64,000 nucleotides of DNA from positions 150,557,947 to 150,621,946 of the forward strand of contig CM056573.1 in NCBI GenBank assembly GCA_029721435.1. Direction: 5' to 3'. The translations under genes and the position numbers were made by a program. Position 1 is the first letter of the stretch. The number at the start of each line of letters is the position of its first letter. Under the pieces are notes generated by a model. The model worked only from the letters and a program-made list of their open reading frames with translations. It was not told the origin of the DNA and did no database searches. The stretch comes from Gymnothorax reevesii. Its lineage: Eukaryota; Chordata; Actinopteri; Anguilliformes; Muraenidae. Shown here piece after piece: positions 56,259 through 64,000 of this stretch.

Positions 56259-57650
56259 CACTCTTGCTCTGACTGATGCCTGAATTTAGCGTGGAAGCTT
56301 ATGAAACCAACCACTGTTTTCCATTTCTCTGCAACTCACACGACCACTAAAGTGCCTTAAAACTCATCACACTCCCATATCAGTTAGTGCCAGGCTGCTT
56401 GTCGGATAACCCAGTCACCTCACAGACAACACTGTCCATCCTTTTCCTTTGATCCAGCTGATAGGAAGAATTTTTTATTTTTTATTTTTTTCAGCTAGGA
56501 TCCCAATGGATTAAACTGACTCATCCCTGCAAGGCCATTTATGGGTGTTGGGTTTTGTTCTAGCTTTTTGTTCTAGCAAGTGCTTGAACTAATTGTGACC
56601 TTGATTGAAGGCCAGTATTAGTTCAGTCGAGGGCTTTAGCACAAGGTTAGAACAAATGTTCAGACCTTTTCATTGGGGTCCTCTGCAGCAAGTAAAAATG
56701 AAGCACAAGATCAGGGTTTTACCTGTGCACCCCATTAATGTGAGGGTGGTGCTGATTTGCTTTAGACTGAGCACTGAACTCAACATGATTGTGTTCAAAC
56801 GAAGTCAGGCTGTGCATATTACTTGTTCGACAAGTCAGGGTTTATTCCTACTCCTTGGACACCTGGACAGTGTAGCCTTGTCTGTGCAATGGTAGACCAG
56901 AGCCCTTAATACTGGGTTTGGCCTGTGGATCCGTTGCATAGAGCTGCACGTTTTATCAGTGTGCTGAGGCTTTCTGTTCTTCGAGACAAGTTTTATGTTC
57001 CCAAAATTAAAACAAGTCACTTGTAAATCCTGTCCCTGTTGTATATATGTACACAGCATTGATTAGAATCTCACTGGCCCATTATTTTTGTGTTTCCTTC
57101 ACATTTTTCACTCTATACACCCTGAAGCAAATACATACTGCATGCAGGGTCTGCCTATGCACAAGCAAGGTAGCTAGCAAGCTGACCAGGTACCTGTGCG
57201 TTATTCAGCATAAAATTGGGCAATATCCTGTGAGCTAGATCACCAATGTAGCGAAGGGTTGAAGTACGTCCGCCAACTAACTTGACTGATCTTCAATTTG
57301 GCCTTTGAAACTACGATTGTTTCATCGGCAGCTGGCCAACAAAGTTCGCTAACCATTCGCTTTCAGAGAGGGAAGGTTGACTGGCTAACGCTGGCTTGCT
57401 AATTCGCAGGTCTGATCCTCAGGTCATCATACACAGTGCCGTGAGTTATCTCGCGTCCGCCTGTACAATGTTAATGCAGTGGGAGAGAGTGGTCCCTCGG
57501 TGCCCTGCTTATTATGGATGGCATAGCTACGTAAGCTAACTTTGCTCAATGGTATTCAGTCTAATACCCTGTGGTGACTAGCTGGCTTGCCATATTTGGT
57601 ATCACTACAGGCTTAAAATGTCTGATTTTAACTCGTCATTTTTGAAGGAT

Positions 57651-57942
57651 TTAACCCTCTATTAACCAGCGCAGCATATCTGCTACATGAAGTAAAAGGG
57701 TTAACAGCCTGGACGCCCTGTTGGTTTTGTTTCTTATTGCCAAATGAACATTTGAGTATAACTTGAATGGTATGTCACTTTATTTTTCATTAGCATTATT
57801 AACCAATGTAGCTGGTTTGCAATTTGGAAAGGTGGCCCTTTCTTTTTGTCTACTGTTTTTCAAATAATGGCCAAAAATAAACATTTTTGCATAGGGAAAT
57901 AATTTTAACAATTGGAAATGGGTTTGGTTAATAGAGGGTTAA
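57651..57942. mobile_element. piggyBac-like MITE with TTAA borders
   Basis: TTAA stands at 57651-57654 and 57939-57942. Directly inside are ccctctattaacca and its complement tggttaatagaggg. A TTAA duplication with CCC..GGG termini is the piggyBac signature. The interior is AT-rich and non-coding. Confidence 0.8.
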
Positions 57943-59343
57943 AACCCGTGCTGCCCTCTGCACAACCCAAGAAAGGGTCCAAAGTGGGTTTTTTTCCTTT
58001 GTGTTTTTCTGAACGCAAGACGGCCAGTATTATACGCACCGCCACAGACGCTATTATTTGTTTGCATTCTTGTTTCTGGCAATTCAGGCACGTTGTGAAG
58101 ACGACAAGGTATGATTGGTAGGGGACAATGTTGTACGTCTTCATCCTCTGTCACGTCAAGAATTTATGACTCTATAATCGCCTAATTGAACACAGTGACC
58201 ATCGTAACAAAAATATAATGTAATCTGAACTCTGCATTTCAAGCAATCAAGATGAATGTAGTCACCCCTGCACACATCAGTCGTATACATAGACCTTGCT
58301 ACCATAGGACCCTTCTTTCTTTGGCTGTACAAAGGGTCCTAGATGGCACCTGTTGTCTCGTGAACATTGAAAGCTGAAATCAAGATGGCTAAACTCTGTG
58401 TTAAGGGCTCTGGGAGACGGTGCACCACTGCCCTCTCGATGCCGCAGTCACATGGTCAATATTGAGACTTAAGTGTAAGAGCTGATGTTCTGAGTTTATT
58501 TGCTTGCAAAAGCGTAATTATTTTGGATTAGCCGGGGGAAAGCAGGCTCGCTCATTTCCGAGAAGCCTAATTGTGGGTCATGCACCATGATTTATAAATA
58601 ACATGCTTAGATTGGTGGTTGATGCTGGATAAATGTGATTTTGTGAGAGCCCTCTGGTGGAACAACTGATGCTTTTTGTCAGCAATGAAACGGACGCTGA
58701 ATCTGGAGTGACTGGGTAGTGCTGTGTGCTTCAAAAGCACTGTGAAATGCGTGGAAAAGTTTGTTGACCGCACACACAGGCCCTCAAAGCAGTGCTACTA
58801 AAGCAGGGGTTTGCAAACTTGTACTGAAAGGACTGTTGAGAAGTTTTCATTCCAGTTAAGCAGTTATACACCCAATACGCATGATCAAAGGCTTAAGCAA
58901 AGACTACGGGGGTTGAATTGTGATCTCATCAGCTCTGTTAGTCCACTGCGCCCACACCGGCTCCTTCTGGATAAGGTTGAGAAACTCTGAGAGTGTTATT
59001 CACTCGCGAAGAAATGGCGCAAATCAACCTGTCAATGAATACTTTGAATGGTTGTTATGTCGTGAAGCTTATCATTTAAATCTGGGGTTTGGTATCATAA
59101 TGGCAGTTAAACCAATAATTTGGGTTATTTTTTTATTTTCCTTTATCACTTTGCTTTTTCCTTCTCCAGGCACACCAGCTCAATGTAGGAGGAGAGCTGG
59201 ACTCCACTCATTCTCTTGCTCCTTTAGTAACCCTCCCCCCACCCCTCATGTTCTTTCTCCTGTGGCATTTGACTGGTTCATAGCCACTGCTTTCTTTTTG
59301 TCCTTCAGAAGTGTCTGAGCCAGTGCCCTCTATTACCAGAGAA

Positions 59344-59349
59344 AATAAA
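59344..59349 (+). promoter_or_regulatory. ddx6: probable distal polyadenylation signal of ddx6
   Basis: AATAAA is followed within 30-50 bases by a T-rich and GT-rich stretch (tgtgctgcttttttttggtg), the usual cleavage context. Assignment to ddx6 assumes that the exon at 55258 runs this far. Confidence 0.55.
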
Positions 59350-59939
59350 GTCCAGCTCATTCTCTAAACCTTGTGCTGCTTTTTTTTGGTGTCTCCCTTC
59401 CAACCTGACTGACTGACTGAAAGTGTTAAGGTAAAATTCAGACATGGTACAGTAGCACAATCAACAGATTTGGTTTCCCGAACTTTGAACTATTCTTGAT
59501 TGTGCTTCTGGAAAGCAGTATGGAAAGATGGCAGATTTTACACTTCAGCCATAAATGGAATGAGATGAGGAAAAGGGGTTTTAATGCCTGGGACTGGCTG
59601 GTTTGCCCGGTTCAGTGGGCAGTATGACAAGTATGTTGAATGCTTCTCACACAAGCTAACTTTGCTTTTGCTATCCACATGAACTTAAACTTACTCCATT
59701 GCATCTCTTTAATGTACACCTGGACAAAAGGTAAGAGCCACTGAAGTCAAAATGGAACTCAAAATCTGCCAGTCCTGAACTCTGCATTTGCATGAAGGTT
59801 TTGGCACACCTTCCAGAAGCATTCAATGATCAAGAGGCCTTGTGTCAAACTGCTTAATTACGCATGCCGAATTTTAGCAGTTGGGTGGCGCCTCTGAAAA
59901 TTGTCAGGCTGCCGGTGCTCACTCTTAAGGCGCCACATT

Positions 59940-60350
59940 TGGGGAGCTGTAGTGACTACCACAGCAGGGCTTTGATCATTGAGTGTGTGTAGAATACAGG
60001 TTCGATCCCTGGTCACCCCAACCAGCAGTGGTCGGCAGCTTTTTCAGGGCAGCGCAGGAAGGGATATTAAAAATTGCCTTTTTCGTCGCTCAAATGTCTC
60101 CTGTTGGACAGCTGGGCGCTCGTCAGTGAGATTCTAAGTTTGCTCATGTGGAGTATCCTCCGTTCTGACCTTGAGAGTTTTGATCGTTAGTGTAAAGATG
60201 CAGGGGCTGATGGGCGCGTGCTTCGGAGGAGAGCCGCAAACTCACTCGCTCCCCTGAGCTGGCAACAAGGGGTCGCATACGAGCAAGCCTTGTACATAGT
60301 TCTCGAATTGGGCATTCCAGATTCGGGTGGGACTGGAGATGACAAAATTA
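59940..60350 (+). repeat. tRNA-derived SINE relic
   Basis: The B-box ggttcgatccctgg lies at 59999-60012, about 55 bp after an A-box-like stretch. The body contains gatgggcgcgtgcttcggag and gggcattccagattcggg, a word order found in common fish SINEs. It is non-coding. Confidence 0.7.
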
Positions 60351-60707
60351 TTTATTTTTTTAGGTTTATTGGTCATACTGAAACTTATTTCCCAATTTCA
60401 TACTTCAGGGCAGTTTTTTTTCCTTTTTTTTCCCCTTTTTTTTGGCGAGCATGGGTTATGCCATCTTAAAATGACAGTAGACCCATACCTTAAACAACGT
60501 TCCATGCGTTAAAAACATGCCTTTCTTTGAAAGCTGTTACTTAAAGAAGGGAAGATCTAATTCTTCTCTGTAATTTTTGTATGGCTGCAAAGGTAAGTCC
60601 AAGCCATAGTTCAAAGAATTGTGCAATCTTAGTTGATGTTTTATTTAGTTCTTGGATGAAGTGGAACTACTTTTAGAAATTTGGTGGGGCTGATCTTTGA
60701 CCAGGTG

Positions 60708-62204
60708 TACACTGATGATCTGAAACATTAAAACCACTCTATCTGGTAACTGGCGCACGTTAAGGTCTGCAGACAAATCTTAGACACTGGACGAACTGTT
60801 GGATCTCTTAGTCGACGCGTTGGATGTCAGCGACTTTGACGAGGGCCAGACGAGTGGAATGCAGCATCTCCAAAACTAGTAATTCCACCACACTCCCAGT
60901 CAGCAGTCCTGAGTTCTACTGACAGTGGAACATGCCCTGAGATGGCAATGAGGTGTTGGGACCCAAAGCCCATCGATGCACAAGGGCAAAGACTCTTATC
61001 CCTTCTGGTCTGAACAAACAGAAAAGCTGCTCATAGCTTGTAGATAATCAAGAGAATCATGATGCATGAGGAAGGCATCGCAACACACTGGGTGCATCTG
61101 AAAGCGTAGGCTGCATCCTTCAAAGGCTGCATTTATAGGGATCGTCACTGAATTCCATCCGGCAAACTGCCATGACAAAATTTCATCTCTGTTAAACAGC
61201 TTTGGTTTAAGTGAGTCGTCATAGAGTTTAGGTTACAGTTTGGGAAATCATACCCCTAACTTTACTCCTAGCCCCAAACCTAACCCTAATCCTAAATTTA
61301 ACCAAATCCTTTACCTTAAATATTAATTTGGTGGATGGAAGTAAGTGACAACCCCTAAAAATGCAGCCTTCACTTTGAGATGCACCCAGTGCATAACTTG
61401 CTGGTTATAGTATTTTGTGGCTCTAGACCTGGATGGAGTGCTCATTCTGACCCTGGTTTAACTGCTGAAAGCACCAAAAATTGGCTTGTTGGAATCGGAA
61501 CTGAACCTTGAAGCAAATGAAGGTCGTGTGGTCTAGAGAATCACATTTTCTTCTACTTAATATCGCATGCATCAGTCAGGTATAGATTGTTTGCAATCAC
61601 GTGGTCCCGATGTCACAGATTGGGCGAGCAGGAAGTGTAGAATAATGGTTGGAAACTGTTGGTCTGTTGTTACTTCAGATTTTTAGATATGTAATGTTAA
61701 GTAGCTAAATGATTGCAGCCTTATCAATCGCGAATTGTCACTACATAAGTGTCATCTGACTGCACCACCAGACTTTAAATTGAGATTTTTAATCCATGTC
61801 TGCAGCCATTTCTTTGAGAGTTTTTTACTTTTCTCACCTTTATCTGTCTTGACTTTCGAGACTCGAAAGTAGCTCTTATTTTTTCGCAATTTGATTGGTT
61901 AGTACAGCTGTAAACAGTATAAAATCTTGATCACTTCCTGCCCCCCATTTTCAGTTCCTGCTGTGATGTGACATCATCTGCAAACAACCTATATGTGCAC
62001 CATTTACCTGGGGAACAGATGGCACCAGGATGCACTGCGGAAAGAAGAAAAGCAGGTGGAGGAATGTGATGCTCTTGGAGAAGTTCTGTTGTGAAACCAT
62101 GGGTCTGGGAATTGAAGTGGATGTCAGTTTGACAGATATTTTGGAGGCACATGGGAGACCTACACAATATTAGGCCAGTGGTTTTAATGTGGTTGATCGG
62201 TGTA
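60708..62204 (+). mobile_element. Tc1-like transposon relic with nested insertions
   Basis: Ends tacactgatgatctgaaaca and, in complement, tacaccgatcaaccacatta pair. Plus-strand transposase remnants are SDFDEGQ (about 60825) and a region around 61990-62170 matching the family's C-terminal half (ctggggaacagatggcacca). A MITE at 61086-61391 and further unmatched DNA (about 61560-61980) interrupt it. The element ends with gacctacacaatattaggcc, the family's 3' end. It is inactive. Confidence 0.85.
61086..61391. mobile_element. MITE nested in the Tc1-like relic
   Basis: Ends cactgggtgcatctgaaagc and, in complement, cactgggtgcatctcaaagt pair. The centre carries several CCTAA-type words (61257-61305). 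It interrupts transposase-derived sequence of the host element. Confidence 0.8.
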
Positions 62205-62284
62205 TGTTAGTATTGTTCTGGTATCGTAAGGTTAAATTCTCAAAACTGCAAGGAGTGAAATGGTTTCATGGATGGTGTAGATTT

Positions 62285-62735
62285 TACTGTCGAATCTTCT
62301 TGGGTGCCATATCAAAAGACATCGGCGACCAATTGCCTAGTGTAAAACAAGTGAAACTGTTCTAGGGACGACTTTCTGGTCCACTGCTTAACTTGATCCA
62401 TGAGCTTCAGTCGCTGTTTTCCTGGTGATCTCTTTCCAGGGATTTTTCCAGAAAGTAAAAGGTGTTCTAATTTACCTTTCCAGATGACATGTCCAAGGAA
62501 CTTTATTTGCCTTTACTGAATTATTGCAAGCAGTTTTCGTTGGTATTCTGCTTGTTGAAGAACTTCGACATTGGATTTTCTCGCAGTCCAAGGAATTTTG
62601 AGCATTCTACGCAGGAACCACATCTCAACTGCTTCTAGTCGACTCAGGTCTGCCTTTCGCAATATCCAAGACTCTGCGCCATACAACAGAAAGGGCCAGA
62701 TATAGCACTGAAGAACTCGTAAACGGGTGTTCAAT
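62285..62735 (-). mobile_element. LINE reverse-transcriptase C-terminal fragment
   Basis: The minus-strand frame 62513-62734 reads RLRVLQCYIWPFLLYGAESW, then ILRKADLSRLEAVEMWFLRR MLKIPWT. It is continued by a shifted frame with QIKFLGH and GKIPGKRSPGKQRLKLMD. This matches the C-terminal end of non-LTR reverse transcriptases, in the region after the palm. The clade was not determined; RTE-like is likely. It is truncated on both sides. Confidence 0.85.
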
Positions 62736-63019
62736 GATCGATGAACACTGTTGAATACTCTGCCTTAAATCCTTATTTTACCATTGGGTATTTGGAGATT
62801 CAAGAAGGCTATGAATCTGACAGTGTGTATCAGGAGTATTTTATACCACCAGATGTTGCACGTCATTTTGCTTGTGCAAACATTTGGATAGATATGGAGA
62901 TGTACAGATATAAAAGTTCAATGTGATGCAGCTGTACTTGTGGCATTTTTTAAAAATGAACAAATTTCTATGCATCCTGGTTATTAAAAACATTGAAAAT
63001 TTTGGTATGACAGTTATAA
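62736..63019. other. unassigned intergenic DNA
   Basis: A short plus-strand frame (62741-62926) has no family match. Nothing else was recognised. Confidence 0.5.
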
Positions 63020-63250
63020 TACAACCCCAATTGTGAAATAGTTGGGATGAAGTGTAAATTGTGAATAAAATCAAAATTCAATTACTTTTAGATCACGTGA
63101 GCCAATATTATTTACAAAAGAACACTGAAAACATTTAAAATGTTGAAACAGACATTTTACATTTTTATCCACAAAATGAGCTTATTTCAAATTTTCTGGC
63201 TGCAACAGGTCTCAAAAAGTTGGGACACAGGCAAAAAAAGGGCTGAAAAA
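63020..63250. repeat. solo Tc1 terminal repeat, family of 15504-17053
   Basis: It starts tacaaccccaattgtgaaat and ends near caggtctcaaaaagttggga, the same inner and outer marks as the terminal repeat of the 15.5-kb element. No transposase is attached. Confidence 0.75.
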
Positions 63251-64000
63251 GCATAACCTTGTAAGAGTGCCAGAATTATAGGCTAGGTGGCCTGATAAGA
63301 TATTATTATTAATTAGGTTTTATACTTGGTGGATTCCCCTAGAATATTTTGGTTTGCTTGCATACAATTGGGGTTGATGTTGCTTAATGAAAATGGTTTG
63401 AGCCAGAGACCAAGTGACGCGACTGCGATGATGATATCCAGTCTTAGCGCGGCAGTTTTGGGGGCCGTGTGTGTTGGCAAGTCGCAGCAGTGGAAGCAGG
63501 ACCTGAAAAGTCTCTGAAGATTACAGACTCTGGCGTCAACATGTTCCCGGTGGGGAAAAGCAACCTCCAACCAACTAAGTATTGCAACCAACCGAACGGG
63601 AATCTTTTAGAAAAATAAAATAAAATGAATTGATTACTGAGGGAAGCGTCTGCACCCTGCATCAGCATGGAGACTGGGCTGTTCGTCGCTGGGCGACAGT
63701 ATCGGGCTGGCCATGAAAGAAGTTTCGACGAAGAGCCAGGTAGCGTCAACCATTCTCTTATATTATATCTCTTATATTCTCTTACATTGTATACAGTATA
63801 CAAGCAAGCCGAGTATTAGCTGCATGCCATCCTGGGGAGTTAGTGGGGATACAGAAAACTTACTACCCTAGACAAATTCCGAGTAAAGGCTCACTGTGTA
63901 AAACGGAAAACCTCAGTAAGACGAAACTTGCAATATCTCTGCCCAGGGAGGCCGTGACAAATATGAGAGAATCAGCTGAAAGAACATTTAGCAAGTAATT
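63251..64000. other. unassigned intergenic DNA to window end
   Basis: Short overlapping frames on both strands (63313-63803) show no family match, and no splice signals support them. The window ends without a recognised gene. Confidence 0.5.

Larger units (their letters stand above)
55258..59370 (+). other. ddx6: ddx6 3' UTR (inferred last exon)
   Basis: It starts gagaatgggacacctggcac after the acceptor at 55257 and may run to the AATAAA at 59344. Mammalian DDX6 also has a 3' UTR of several kilobases. The span holds two small transposon relics, and an earlier polyadenylation site (for example AATAAA near 57877) may be used. No protein-coding frame with family support occurs here. Confidence 0.5.

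Noticed and set aside
59985..60015. A functional tRNA gene at the B-box word
   Set aside because: No complete cloverleaf can be formed; the A-box and acceptor stem are decayed, and a SINE body follows.

Overview
This window is vertebrate nuclear DNA, most likely from a ray-finned fish. It has small exons with GT-AG introns, abundant Tc1/mariner, hAT-like and piggyBac-like relics, tRNA-derived SINEs of fish type, and (TA)n, (CA)n and (AAT)n microsatellites. Two host genes can be read with confidence, both on the + strand. No bacterial-type operon, CRISPR array, rRNA or functional tRNA gene was seen.

Gene 1 (about 2.26-10.5 kb) is the 3' part of bcl3, an ankyrin-repeat nuclear IkappaB protein. 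Six coding exons join in one frame and give 374 codons plus a stop. The 5' exons, including the start codon, lie upstream of the window or were not recognised in the first 2.2 kb. The introns hold a Tc1 relic and a possible 5S-derived SINE.

The intergenic block (about 10.6-22.5 kb) is made of mobile DNA. It holds a Tc1-like fragment, an L2-type LINE tail, a 30-bp minisatellite split by a 5.5-kb element with long (about 560 bp) terminal inverted repeats, and a decayed RNase H-bearing LINE. The LINE ends at the likely ddx6 promoter.

Gene 2 (about 22.5-59.4 kb) is ddx6 (DDX6/RCK/p54 family DEAD-box RNA helicase). Twelve coding exons (26085 to 46072) sum to 1491 nt (496 aa plus stop), and every helicase motif is present. 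A non-coding first exon near 22.54 kb, a long 5' UTR, a 9.2-kb 3' UTR intron and a long last exon to about 59.37 kb are inferred. Its introns hold many inverted-repeat elements: a 0.8-kb near-palindrome, hAT-type MITEs (one with an exact 8-bp target duplication), and a Tc1 copy broken by a SINE.

The tail (59.4-64 kb) holds a SINE, another Tc1-like relic with a nested MITE, a LINE reverse-transcriptase fragment on the minus strand and a lone Tc1 end. No further host gene was recognised.

The two genes act in different processes: bcl3 modulates NF-kB transcription, while ddx6 controls mRNA decapping and storage. Nothing in the sequence links their functions. Exon limits come from splice signals, frame continuity and remembered family similarity; no search or alignment was run. 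I found no convincing previously undescribed biological system. The most distinctive objects are the long-inverted-repeat element inside the minisatellite, the intronic 0.8-kb palindrome, and an inverted cluster of a 16-bp motif at 32.7-34.0 kb.
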